The notes under the pieces: model-generated
Seen by the model: only the letters and a program-made list of their open reading frames with translations
What the model was told of the DNA's origin: nothing
The model's database searches: none
NCBI GenBank assembly: GCA_026018925.1
Contig: JAKSZU010000018.1
Location: 26,908,452-26,972,451, forward strand
Source: Tupaia tana
Lineage: Eukaryota > Chordata > Mammalia > Scandentia > Tupaiidae
Length of the DNA: 64,000 nucleotides
Direction: 5' to 3'
Made by a program: the position numbers and the translations under genes
In this document: positions 10,222-21,111 of the stretch, in pieces
How positions within the stretch are numbered: the stretch's first letter is position 1
Layout of the letters: each line of letters starts with the position of its first letter

Positions 10222-10336
10222 CTGTTTAGTGTTAGGGAAACTGAGAAATACAAAAAGTAGGAGACAAACAGAGGTTTACAAGAAAATAAAACATTTTTGG
10301 TGATTTTGAAACTGATATTTGATAGATCCAAGAAGT
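10222..10336 (+). repeat. unnamed local repeat, copy 2
   Basis: Paralogue of 8779-8903: 'gtgttagggaaactgagaaa', 'gtaggagacaaacaga', 'ataaaacatttttggtgatt', 'gatagatccaagaag'. Family unknown. Confidence 0.6.
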
Positions 10337-11078
10337 GGGCTTTAAGGTAATTGCTAAAGAATGGCTATTTTATTAAAACTGTTAACTAGGAAAGGATGAT
10401 TAGCACTAATTACAATTCACTTTTAAAGCATAGCAAATTTGTCTTAAACTTTGGACAAATGAACTTTTTAGCATTAATATTTTTCTACTAGTAGGTAAAT
10501 ATTTTCTCATCCATCATATTTCATCAACAAACAAAACCAGAAAGTGGAGGTATTATAGCTTACCAACTGGGAAATAGTGTATTCAACTAGGAGGGTTTCC
10601 TTTTTTCTTTCTTTGTCCTTTAAGACCAAAATAAAGTATGCTAAGGAGTTAGTTGCAACTTTGAAACTTCATAAAGTCAGATAATCATGTCATATCTGAA
10701 AGTTTAAAATAGAGAACATCCTGTAGTTGGGACAAAAGAAAATTATTGCTTTATTAGGGAATATAAAGGTAGTTTGAATCCTAGGTGGAATTCTTATATG
10801 ATTATCTTTAGGGTATATTAGATAAGCATCTTCAAATATATCCTTTGAAGTATCTTCTCTAATCTCAGTATGAATTCCTAAAAAGATTTTCATGCTTTTT
10901 TTTATGCTTTTGAAGGAAACTGAGTATCTGCATAGGGAAGGAGAATGGTAGTGACACACATAAAAATCTTTCTCAAGAAAATGGTCAAGTATGATGCCAA
11001 AATGGCATTCAGAAAGGACTTGCCACAGTGGGTGGAAGTGGGCTTGGGGCAACAAACACTCACTTGTTTGGAAGTATA
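10337..11078. other. noncoding, includes an unconvincing 140-codon minus frame
   Basis: The frame at 10690-11112 (minus) begins inside the head of the next SINE and shows no domain I recognise. I regard it as chance. Confidence 0.45.
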
Positions 11079-11092
11079 AAAAACTCTTCTCA

Positions 11093-11358
11093 GGCTGGCT
11101 CCATGGCCTCATGGTTAAAGCAGCCAGACCTCACATGGCTGCCCACGGGGTTCAAGTCCTAGACTCGGCAGTTTGAGAAATACACAGGGCACATGTGCAT
11201 CACACGTGCCCAAGATCTTAAAAGGAAGGAGAGATGGAGGAGAAAGGATTGCAGGATGATCGTATTTCCCATAAAGGGTGCTTTCGCTTCTCACTCTCTG
11301 TTTCTTTCCATCTCTGGCAAATGCACATTCCCTTGAAAAAGGAAAGAAAAAACAAAAA
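11093..11358 (+). repeat. tRNA-type SINE, diverged
   Basis: Head 'ggctggctccatggcctcat', B box 'ggttcaagtcc', body 'aaggaaggagagatggagga', end 'cattcccttgaaaaagg'. Target duplication near aaac(t/a)cttctcag at about 11081-11092 and 11360-11371. Confidence 0.88.
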
Positions 11359-11373
11359 CAAAAACACTTCTCA

Positions 11374-11798
11374 GTGTTGCATAGGTTGGATCAAATAGTT
11401 TTGCTTCAGAGAGGTTCAAAGCCCTACTGAGAAGGTGCCACTCAGATCTTGATGGAGGGATTATATCTATCATCCTTTTTTTTAAAAAAAATATTGAGAA
11501 TGAAGCCTTCCAAAGAAGTATCACACACAAAAGCATCTAGTCATAAAGAAGATTGGCATTTAGGGATGCTATTTGGTAGGAGACAGGGAACCTATAGAAC
11601 TGTTTATGAAAAGAGAATAATAGATGAAGGTTTGTGCTTTGCAAAGGTAACTCCTGTGGAAGTATGGGAATTGACTGCAGAAAACAAAAGCTGTTGATAT
11701 GGGGTACATTTTTTAGGGTGAAAGTAAAGTATAATAGTTCTTTAAATTGTGTATTCTATTTCTCATAAAACAACTTGAGCTAATATTTAACAATACAT
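11374..11798. other. noncoding, nothing recognised
   Basis: An 82-codon plus frame (11449-11697) shows no known motif. No repeat is recognised. Confidence 0.4.
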
Positions 11799-11799
11799 A

Positions 11800-12055
11800 G
11801 GCCAGTAGGTGGCATGGAGGTCAAGGAATTAGATTCTACATTGACAATTCTGCACCTCAAGTCCCAGACCCAGTGACTTGAAAATCATGCCAACTGTGTG
11901 CATGTGCATACCCAAAATGCCAGGAAGGGATTGTAGTATGGCAAGCCCTTTGAGGGGTGATTTCTTATTCTCCTTCTGCTTCTCTCTGCCTCTTTCTTCG
12001 GCTAGTACACACACTCCGTAGCAAAATGAAACAAAACAAAACAAATTAATAAAAA
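11800..12055 (+). repeat. tRNA-type SINE, diverged
   Basis: Head 'ggccagtaggtggcatggag', B box 'cctcaagtcc', then 'gtgcatgtgcatacccaaaa', shortened hairpin 'ccctttgaggggtgat', CT run, 'cacacactccgtagcaaaat' and an (AAAAC)n tail. Confidence 0.88.
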
Positions 12056-12105
12056 GCATAGATATGCAGATTAATTCAGAAGTCTGGGGTTTAGTGAAGG
12101 CCTTC

Positions 12106-12220
12106 TGTCCTCAGCCCTGGTCAGATTAGAAGGTTCCAGTGTTGGCACTAGGATAGGATTATCCATCATCTATGCCATCCTCCCTGTTGGTCTCATTACC
12201 TATAACGTTCTTTTTTGCTG
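12106..12220 (+). repeat. 115-bp duplicated segment, copy 1
   Basis: Aligns without large gaps to 13024-13139, about 89% identical by eye. Both hold 'tcctcagccctggtcag' and 'ttagaaggttccag'. The two copies diverge at the right edge. Confidence 0.8.
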
Positions 12221-12279
12221 ATAATAGGAAAGGTGAGATTAGTGAAATTTCTAAGCTTATTAAATTACAGATCCATTTT

Positions 12280-12390
12280 TTTCCTAGTATTTTAATCACT
12301 TACTATGTATCAAGTATTTTCCTAAGTGTTAGAGAAACAAATTTAATGAATCGTGGCCTTTGTCCTGCCAAATTTTGCAGTCTAAATGTC
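12280..12390 (-). repeat. L2-like fragment
   Basis: 'cacttactatgtatcaagta' and 'cctaagtgttagagaaac' follow the reverse L2 3' end. Confidence 0.5.
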
Positions 12391-12399
12391 ATTTTTTTT

Positions 12400-12582
12400 T
12401 TCTCACATTATGGTCCACAGATAACATACATCAGAATCACTTGAAAAGCTTGATACAAAATATAGATTCCTGGGCCCCCTACCTCAAAAAATAAATCAGA
12501 ATCATAGCAGAGGGAGGAAGACTTGGAATCTTCTAGTACGTCAGGTAAGTCTAATGTATGCCAAGTTTGAGAATGATTGGTC
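12400..12582 (+). mobile_element. MER5A-like non-autonomous hAT element
   Basis: Contains 'acatcagaatcacttgaaaa', then 'agattcctgggccccctacc', and closes with 'ccaagtttgagaatgattgg'. These are the order and wording of the roughly 189-bp MER5A (Charlie group) elements of mammals. No coding capacity. Confidence 0.82.
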
Positions 12583-13023
12583 TACAGAGATGACAGAGAT
12601 TGGGGATAAAAGATATGGATTTATCAAAGTTATTAAAAGTAATACTTACAGAAAATAGGGAGCTGGGGAGTCTATTAACTGCAATTGAGATTAGAAGAGA
12701 CAGCTTCACCATTGGGAGAAAATAAAATATTCTGAAGCATTCTCGAGTAAATGAATCTAGGAAGCTCTTAGAAATAGATATCTGTTACTTAGAAAACAGG
12801 AAACAAATATTTGGGAGTTAGTGGCACAGAGATTTTCATTTTCATTGAAACCATGAAGATTGGTAATATTACACAGGAAGAATGTTTCTGAACACAGTGA
12901 TATTACAAAAATAGTAAGTAAAGAATTTGAAAAAGAAACTTGCATTTTAAAGAAAGCAAAGAACATAATCGGAGGCAATTAAAAGAATAAAAATTACATA
13001 ATATAACATTTGAGAGGTTGATT
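12583..13023. other. noncoding, nothing recognised
   Basis: Separates the two duplicated segments. No exon or repeat recognised. Confidence 0.4.
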
Positions 13024-13139
13024 TGTCCTCAGCCCTGGTCAGGTTAGAAGGTTCCAGAGTTGGCACTAGGATGGGATTATCCTTCATCTATGGCATTCTC
13101 TCTGTTTTGTCTCATTACTTATAATGTTCTCTTTTGCAG
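13024..13139 (+). repeat. 115-bp duplicated segment, copy 2
   Basis: Second copy of 12106-12220, offset about 918 bp, same strand. It ends in 'gttctcttttgcag', which happens to look like a splice acceptor. The sequence to about 13310 continues without a counterpart at copy 1. Confidence 0.8.
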
Positions 13140-13310
13140 GCCCCAGAAGTCCTTCACTAACCTCCAGATCTCATATCCTTGGATCCATAAGCCCTCAGGG
13201 AGAGAGGAACCACTCTCTCCCAGTGATTAAAACAGGTTCTAGCCTTATTTATCACTGACCAATTGTATTACATATCCATATACCAACAAATCACTAGGAC
13301 CAGAGAAGTC

Positions 13311-14343
13311 ACTCAGAGACAGTAATAGAGTATAAGATTAATCCCTATCATGACTATCATGATGACTATCATAAGATCTAAGATTCAGAAACAGGATAGA
13401 TCGCAAAGAAAATTTGTAATAGCCTTAGGAAGTAGAAATGGAAATTAAGCAGCCGAATATAACAAAAATGTCAACTTCACTAGGTATTAATGTCATGCTT
13501 ACAGCTCACTGTTTAAGAAATATAACTTCCTTTTCCTTTAAAAATCAGGATATCACTTTCCTGTCTTTAGTCTCCCAGCTCTTCTTCCTATTCATCTTCA
13601 AATACCAGTGCTTTGGCAATATCATTTCCTACTTATTTAAGTGCCCTGGGAAGTCATAAATCCTGACTGGGGTCCTTGAACTCATTTAAGACCTCTATTT
13701 TGGTGTCATTATAATGTATACACACATCTGACTGGGAGATGCATTAAATATAACTACTCATTTCCATAACCATTCAAAGTTTTGCATTGTGCTAAATAAG
13801 ACTCAGTGAATATATATTTTTTTTACTTCTCTCCATGCTTTGTTCATGAAAGAATGGTGCTTAAAGGGCAGCCTTAGATAATTCACACAGCTAAAGGTCA
13901 TGAAGTTGGGAGAGGAAGAATGATAGGGCTTCTCATAAAAGAAAGCAACTGATATTAAGTTGAGGCTGAGTTTAAATAAATTGAATAATGAATAAGACAG
14001 AGAAAGTTTGAAAATATATATTATGTATATGGAGAGATACAAACACATATCTTAAATGCTGGGGTATTATAAAATTACTAAAAAAGAAGATTATAAAAGA
14101 AAAAATATATATTTGTAGTCATGGAAAGCATTGGCTAGTCATTAACAAAAAGCAATCAAATTATATGGCATTTCTAGTTTATCCTTCATATTTTCCAAAT
14201 TTCCTATGCTAAGTATATATTACTTTTATATTAAATTGGAAAGATAAATATCTATTTTGTTTTTGCTCTCCTTCAGCCTTTGCATAAAAAATGTTATTAA
14301 TTATCTTAAGATTCTTAAAAATTTACAATGTACAAGATCTTGT
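13311..14343. other. noncoding, nothing recognised
   Basis: AT-rich. Short frames at 13438-13659 and 13803-14048 have no recognisable motif. Confidence 0.4.
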
Positions 14344-14550
14344 AGCCAGGGTCAGGTAGCAGCATAGTGGTGACATGGCTGGTTCCACATGCCCGGGGTC
14401 CAGGGTTTGCTTCTCAGGAATCCCTGAAGCATGTGATCCAGGCTACCTGGGACTGGGTATGAGTAACTCCATGAAGGGTCCTATTGGAGGTGGCTGTCTC
14501 TCTGTCATTATCTTTCTCTCTCTCTTTCCAAGAACTACATAAACTTCAAA
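14344..14550 (+). repeat. old tRNA-type SINE, group C
   Basis: 'ccagggtcaggtagcagcat', 'ggtccagggtttgcttctca', and a CT-rich 3' part 'ctgtctctctgtcattatct' support a strongly diverged family member. Confidence 0.6.
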
Positions 14551-15695
14551 GCAATGACTTCCTGCACACAGAATGTACAACAGTTATTTTTTAGTTTACA
14601 AATGATCCAGAAAATGTTTGTGAATCTAGGGGGAAGTTACAGCATAAAAACATGGTAAAATATGAATAATGCAGTTATACATGAAAAATGCATTTCAGAA
14701 ACATTCAAAATCAATGTTATTGACTTTGAAAAATTATCATGTAAATATAATTTCTTATTTTTCTTTGTGATATTCTGCATAAGTTTATACCTTATTTTCA
14801 GTAACCAAAAATAATATAATCTAAAATCACACACAAAGAATTCTAAATGAAAACAACAGCATTTTCATGTAACTCCATAATATACCTAACCTGGAGATCA
14901 ACTGAAGTAATACCCTCATAGATACTCTTGTCTCTTTTTGCCCAGTCCCTCCTCTTTTGTAGTTCAACATAGTCACTACTCTTCTTCTAAACCAAAGTTT
15001 CTTTTCAGCCCTGATCCCCTAAGAATACTTTGAGAGCATTTTTTTTTTCATTCAGGGTCTAAGAAACACTAATATCTCTGGTATACTATAGATCTGTTTA
15101 TTAACTATTTGTATATATTTGTTCTTTATACATAGCAAAAGTAAGATCTTTTCTTCCTCACAAAACAATTTTCACACCCTTGGAAGTGATGGGATCACTC
15201 CACTGAGAAAGCATGCACTTTATTGTTTCTCAGAGGAAGAGCTACTGGTGTCCAGGGACATGTAATTTTTCACCGTGCAGGACTGACCCTCAAACAAGAG
15301 GACACTTACTTTCCTTGCATCTTGCAAATAAGTATCAATGACATTATATCTCCAGTTATTGTGCTAACAAAAAATGGTTCCTAGAAAAGAGATAGTTTCC
15401 TTACAGAAGATTTTCAAATAATATAGGGAAATATTCCTTATATAGGAGGAGGAACTTCATCCTTCCCCTACTGACCATGGGATGGATTTATGATGGTCTC
15501 CCAAAGAGCTGAGTATGAAAAAGAAAAATGTAGTAACTTTACAATGGAAGAACTCAGCAAACACCACCTTAACCATGTGATAAGGTTTAACATGCCCAGT
15601 GATACCATGTAGATATCCCATATCCCCTGATATACTGTGAGAGGAAGGGCACCTTACTCTTGCATGTATAACATATTCTGTAATATTAATTTTTA
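14551..15695. other. noncoding, nothing recognised
   Basis: No repeat, exon or long frame identified. Confidence 0.4.
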
Positions 15696-15715
15696 AAAAG
15701 CCATGTCCCTGTTCT

Positions 15716-15887
15716 TTTTTTTATAATTATTTTATTGAACTTTATTTATTATTTATTTTTTAGTTGGACCAGAGAGGGGCAGAGTGAAAAAGAGAGGAAA
15801 AGAGAAAGCAAGTTGCCAAGTCCAGTCTTGAACTGTGGTTGGCCATATGAAAGACCACCTTTAACCACCATGCCACCTGTTGGCCCT
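15716..15887 (-). repeat. tRNA-type SINE, short subfamily B
   Basis: Inverted: T-rich and ATTT-rich tail, 'gttggaccagagaggggcag', 'gcaagttgccaagtccag', ending 'ccacctgttggccc'. Target duplication aaaagccat(g/a)tccctgttct at about 15696-15715 and 15890-15909. Confidence 0.92.
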
Positions 15888-16235
15888 CAAAAAGCCATAT
15901 CCCTGTTCTAATTATGATAAAAATAACAGAAAACTCCGAATTAAGGAACATTCTATAAAATAGCTGACTGATACTCCTGAGACTGTTAAAATCACAAATA
16001 ACAAAGAAACATTAAGTTGCTTGACAGACAAAATAGGTGACCATTTAATGCAAGTGATTTCCTAATTAGAATCCCAGAATAAAAATGCATTATTGGAAAA
16101 CTAGTGGCATCCAAGTGAAGCCTGGAAGTTACTAAATAGCAATGGACCAATGTTAGTTTTGACAAAAGAACTATGGTAATGTAAGAGGTTAACAACAGGT
16201 GAAAATGGATAAGAGATATATGGAATTCTCCATAC

Positions 16236-16309
16236 TATTGGGTCGTTGGAAAACTCATAATACATTTCTGCATAGAAAAAGACGTCATGACTTTTCCAAC
16301 AACCCAGTA
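16236..16309. mobile_element. mariner-type MITE, palindromic, copy 2
   Basis: TA at 16236-16237 and 16308-16309 bracket 70 bp. The left terminus TTGGGTCGTTGGAAAA pairs with the right end's complement (ttttccaacaacccag, one or two mismatches). Best preserved of the three copies. Confidence 0.82.
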
Positions 16310-16374
16310 GCTTTAAAAGTGCTTCTAAGTCTAAAAACTTAAATTCCAAAATTTGAAACTGTATAAATAACTCC

Positions 16375-16554
16375 CTGCAGAGCTGCTTCCATGGTGGAAC
16401 AGTAATTTACTGCTCAAGGAAAGGTGAATCCCACATGCCTTCTGCCACTCAAATTTCTGACCTGGTCAGCTTGAAACACACTGGATTACTAGAGAAAGGG
16501 TATCACAGCGTGACCAGACCCTATTGAGTGTGCCTCTCTCTTTCTCTTTATCTT

Positions 16555-16586
<32 letters not shown>

Positions 16587-16640
16587 CCACCCTCCCTCCC
16601 TCCCTCTCCCCACCTTGTGCACCTATACAAACTCTATCAT
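16375..16640 (+). repeat. old tRNA-type SINE, group C
   Basis: 'agctgcttccatggtggaac', 'ggtgaatcccacatgccttc', 'gtatcacagcgtgaccagac', then an extended CT/CCCT run 16533-16608 and 'gtgcacctatacaaactcta'. Confidence 0.7.
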
Positions 16641-18417
16641 GAATAAAGAAAAAGTTTTAATGGCATGTTGTAAAATAACTATAATAATAATAATGACCAT
16701 TGAACACACACATATCTGAGCGCTCCCTCTGTGCGGTAGTGCATCGAGCTGAGAAGACTCTTATACTAACCTTTTAAACATGTACATCCAATCACATCAT
16801 TTCCCTGCCAAAATTCTTAAATATCCATCTCTCCAGAACATCGAGCACATAAGACCTTCGTTACATGGCTTTTGATGACCTTTTCAAACTCATCTCCCTC
16901 TCCTTCACCTCTGGTGCCCTTCACTACCCACAGCTCCTTGCAATTTACCTAATGCATCTACTGTTTCATGCCTCTGTACCTTCGCACTACCTAATACATG
17001 AGAGCAGACATCATTTAGAAATAGATTACAACAAAGATCTGTTTGAGTTTAAGAAAGATTAAATGGGCCAAGGAGAATGGCTGTTTGTGTTCATTTTAGC
17101 TATTCCCTGCTACTTACAATGGTCATCCTGTCTGACAGAATCTTTTGATCAAAGATCTAGTCACGTAGATTATTGCTTGCTTGAAAAATGGCCTGTGGTG
17201 CCCTAGGAATGAACCAGAGATGAAGCAGCCCATTATATGTGCAGTATCAGATCTCCCAGTTCTCTCTCTCAGCCATGTTCTAGCAAGACTTTGACAGATG
17301 GCTCTCAAAAGCGATACATTTATTTTAAGCATTTGATTGTTGTGGACACGATAGAATAATAGTGATGAACATGGGCTTAATCTCTGAGTAGATTGAACTA
17401 AACATAATAAGTGAAAAATAATAGACAGGTTTCTTTGTGTTCTTTTAAGAGCATTATTTAGTAAGATATATAGGCTTATTATCTTTGCATCATCTCTGAT
17501 CCACAGAATTTTAATCTTTATGGTTTCAATGAAAAAATCACATTGAAAGAGTACCAAAACAAGATTAATTGCCTAGTCATCATTTTTTGAAACAGAATTT
17601 CAATATAGGTCCTTTAGCTTTAATAAATATTGCTGTTGCTCTTTCACCCTATGATTTTCCCCAAAATAATCTCATTGAAATAAATACCTAATTAAATGAA
17701 AATTAGCATTCACAGGCTAAGGTATTATTGGTTGTTTGCCAACACTATGGTACATTTCTATGAAATACTAAAATTTAATTTTCTAAACACCTCTTAACAT
17801 TTCCTTCGCAAACTGTCAAATGTATGAGATTACTGAATATAAATGTTTGGCTATAGAGAAATCTTCTTCCAGCAAATCAAAAAGTAGAAGTTAGAGAAGA
17901 CGACGCAGGATGTGTGGGTGCTGACTCATTATGTGACATCACTAAATAAGGAGTTTGGTGTCAGAGCCATGAGAAACCAATTATAATATTTCAACCAATA
18001 TTAGAGTTGTTTATAACTATTCTTCCTGGGTGGTGATTCAAGCCACAAGCATAAAAGACTAGTAAAGAAGCAAGATTCAACTTTCTGGGAAGCAGTAAAG
18101 TTCCAACCTCCAGTATCAGTAGAATCTACACTGTCCAGCTAGTGTCACCAGAAACTCACAACCGCATTAGAGATCAATGAACTAGAAAGGTCATCATCTC
18201 ATATACTGCAAATGCTATTTCTCTATGCAGCATCCTTATATTAATGACTCTGTACTCCCAAAATGATTAGTCAGAAACGTACAGTTCTGCCTATCTACAG
18301 CCATAATAACACTGTATCAGAAAAATAGAGAGAGAATTAGCTAATAAGTACTTCAGTTGAAATTGCTTTCATTAGAAAAACAAAAAATAAAAATTGTATG
18401 AGTTCCTTTTTATTTCT
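16641..18417. other. SINE-poor noncoding stretch
   Basis: About 1.8 kb without a recognised repeat. A 144-codon minus frame (17123-17557) and a 65-codon plus frame (16865-17062) show no known domain. 17880-18130 is less AT-rich and includes tgctgactcattatgtgaca, with an AP-1/Maf-like TGACTCA and a CRE-like TGACATCA half. Possible conserved regulatory sequence, unproven. Confidence 0.4.
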
Positions 18418-18588
18418 TTAATAATTATTTATTTATTGTTATTATTACTGTTATTTTTAATTTGACCAGAGAGAGACAGAGAGAGAGAAAGGGAAAATGA
18501 AAAAGCAAGTTGCCAGGTCCAGGACTCAAACTGTGACTGGTCAAGTGGGACTTCAGCACCTCAACTACTGTCCCACCTGCTGGTCCCT
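18418..18588 (-). repeat. tRNA-type SINE, short subfamily B
   Basis: Inverted: ATTT-rich tail, 'taatttgaccagagagagac', 'gcaagttgccaggtccagga', ending 'cccacctgctggtccc'. Confidence 0.9.
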
Positions 18589-18714
18589 GAGTTTTTTTTT
18601 TTTATTAATGGCAGAGTAGCATGTATTAGGCTAATTATCTGATCAACTATATAAAATCTGGACACCCTGTCCCCCCCCCCCTGAATAAAAGACCCAAATA
18701 TAGCAACTATATAA

Positions 18715-19175
18715 TGTTAGGCCAAGTTAGCTTAATCACCGCCATGTTAGGGAATGCTGGACCAAGTCAGCTTAATTGCTACCCTGTTAAGTCTTCAAGG
18801 ACGGAGCCCACTTTGTTAGGGCCTCAAGGACGGGAACCAGGAGTCTGGGAACTCTCAGATAAGTGGAAAACGGGAGGGCCCAGCACCTCCGAGGCAAGGT
18901 CATCCAAACCCCTAGCTGAGAGCCCTTATCTAGACCTGAACAGGCTGGACCCTCGCTTCTCATACCCCCCCTCCTTTGTGTGTGTTACATTCTAGGGAAC
19001 ATCCTGAACTATAAAAGATCTATTTATCTTAGGCTTGGGGTCCTTATGAAGGCCCGCTGCGACGGGCAGAAACTTGGACCCCAGCTAGCTGGAAAAATAA
19101 AAGCCTCTTTTACAGCTGCATTGTCATTGTCTTTTCTGCGTCTCCATCAGTTAGACCGATCTCTGGACCCTTACA
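18715..19175 (+). mobile_element. solo LTR of an endogenous retrovirus (class I type)
   Basis: Starts TGTTAGGCC and ends CTTACA. Flanked by an exact 4-bp duplication ATAA (18711-18714, 19176-19179), the duplication length usual for gammaretrovirus-type integrases. TATAAAA lies at 19010-19016 and AATAAA at 19096-19101, giving a U3-R-U5 layout. No coding or primer-site sequence beside it, so a recombined solo LTR. Predicted frames here are chance. Confidence 0.85.
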
Positions 19176-19179
19176 ATAA

Positions 19180-20073
19180 ATACACTGAAAAAGAAAAAGT
19201 GGTCTGAAATAGAGGAAAAATGGACTTTACTCATTAAATTGTATGTATCTGTGTTTGAGAGCATATTTGGGTCAACCCAGGACTATATGGCTAGAACTGA
19301 AAGGAATCAACACTCTTACCATGTTCAGACATGAAAGCATAGAGTTTGAGGCTACCAGAGAGTCTGGAGTGAGAGAGAGAAATTCCAGGATGGAGGGCAC
19401 CAGAGAGCAGAATGTTCAAATTCTGCTTAAAAACTCCACCCAAATCCCTGATAAATCCTGATACTAAGCACCCTAAGTATGAAAGATGCCATGTTTTACA
19501 GAAAAAGCAGCACCTGGAAGATTAGGGGCTGGGAAGACAGATTTTTCATCTGCCCCTCTTATAATTTGAGTTTGGAGTTTGAGTCCAGTCATGTTAAATG
19601 ACTACTAGAAAAGAATACACACTATTCAGGAAAACATAACAGAGTCTAGAATCTCTCTAGAATATGTTACCTACAAGGTCCCATAAACAATGAGGAAAAA
19701 ACAACAATAACAACAACAACTAGGCTTTCATAGAAACATACATATGTAACCCATAGTCAAGAGAAAAAATGATAGAAAATAGAAACTAGAAGATCCAACA
19801 GTTGATAGCTTCAGATAAGAACTTCAAAGCAGCTATTATCATTATGCTCAATAACAACACAAAAGGCAAAATTTTTAATAAAGAAATGAGAATAAGAGGA
19901 AAAATAAGAACAATATAAAAATCACTAGGATGAAATTCTCAAATTATAAAATATAATATCTGAAACTTCAAAAATCCTTCCATGGGCTGAAGATCAGATT
20001 TCAGATTGTAGAAGGTAAGTGAACCTTAAGATAAGTCAGCAGTAACATAAACTATGCAATCTGAAGAACACTG
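19180..20073. other. noncoding, nothing firm
   Basis: 'ggggctgggaagacagattt' near 19526 and 'gtttgagtccagtcatg' near 19579 hint at a very old tRNA-type SINE at about 19525-19700. Otherwise unremarkable. Confidence 0.35.
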
Positions 20074-20297
20074 CGGGGGCCATCAAGTGGCATGGAGGTT
20101 AAGGCACTGGATCCCACATGGCCAACTGCTCAGTTCAATCCCAGACCAAATGACTTGAGGATCATGCCGTACATGTGCATTCCTGATCAAGATCTAGAGA
20201 GGAGAATGGAGGAAAGGAGTTTGTAATATTGCCATCCCTACTGAGGGGTGATTTTTCGCTTTTTTTCTTTCCCGATCTCTGTCTCTTCACGGTGCTG
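20074..20297 (+). repeat. tRNA-type SINE, diverged
   Basis: 'gggggccatcaagtggcatg', B box 'agttcaatccc', 'gtacatgtgcattcctgatc', 'gagaggagaatggaggaaag', hairpin relic 'ccctactgaggggtga'. Confidence 0.88.
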
Positions 20298-20552
20298 AAA
20301 TGGAGAAGATGCCTGCCAATGTAAAATTCTAGATATTAAAAAATAAAATTTTCAAAATAAAAGAGGCCCAGCTTCAACAGCACAAAGGCAGCGTCGACAA
20401 TGCTGAAAGCCACATGGTGGACAGTGGGCTCAGATTCTGAGTTGACTTGGTTCACACTGGGCATGTGTGTGTGCCCAAGTTCCCGACTAGTTGAAAGGTT
20501 GGAAGAAAGGGATCATGACAGGATGAGACTCTATTTTAAAGTGTCTGTTTCT

Positions 20553-21054
20553 TGAAGGGCCAGACTGACTCCATTTCTTTCAGGGCGACTCCATTTTGTT
20601 AAACCTACCTTGCTGAAAATCAGAGCCATTTCAAGGAGGTGAGCCAGTCACATAGGAAAACGTCATGAGACCATCACCCCACTGGGACTGACCAATGAGA
20701 GAAACAAAGGAGATACCAGGAACCTAAAGTAACTTTTCTGCTGAGAGAAACAAAGGAGATAACAGAAACCTAGAGTAACTTTTTTGCTGAGAGAGACAAA
20801 GGAGATACCAGAGACAGCTACACTCCTTGAAATCTACAGCCAATGTGTAGCCACCTGAGTGCATTCCTCAGCCCCGCCCCCCCCAACAGTCAAATAAAAA
20901 CCCAGCCCAACTAACATGCAGGGCTCTTAACTCTGACCCACTCTGAACCACTGTGCCGGTGAGACTCGAGCCTGAATAAAAATGACCCTTGTGTGTTTAC
21001 ATTGGAATCGGCTCCTTGGGGGTCTCTTGGGGATTTCACGACCAGGGTACAACA
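20553..21054 (+). mobile_element. endogenous retroviral LTR with tandem U3 repeats
   Basis: Begins TGAAGGGCCAGACTGACTCC and ends GGGTACAACA. U3 holds three tandem units (20696-20741, 20742-20787, 20788 to about 20815), the third shortened, each starting tgagaga(a/g)acaaaggaga. AATAAA at 20893-20898 and 20975-20980. The terminal part (ttggaatcggctccttgggg) is U5-like. Target duplication not clean (ttct/tctc in CT-rich sequence). No coding region. Confidence 0.75.

Positions 21055-21108
<54 letters not shown>
21055..21108. repeat. (CT)n microsatellite
   Basis: About 50 bp of CT with a few CTTT interruptions, derived from the SINE's own CT tract. Confidence 0.9.

Positions 21109-21111
<3 letters not shown>

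Noticed and set aside
10690-11112. 140-codon minus frame
   Set aside because: Begins inside a SINE head, no recognisable domain, AT-rich composition. Length is within chance for 64 kb.
13126-13141. Splice acceptor-like pyrimidine tract plus cag
   Set aside because: No open frame with coding character follows and no donor is evident. Part of a duplicated noncoding segment.
17123-17557. 144-codon minus frame
   Set aside because: No motif or known family, no splice context, codon content unremarkable. Treated as chance.
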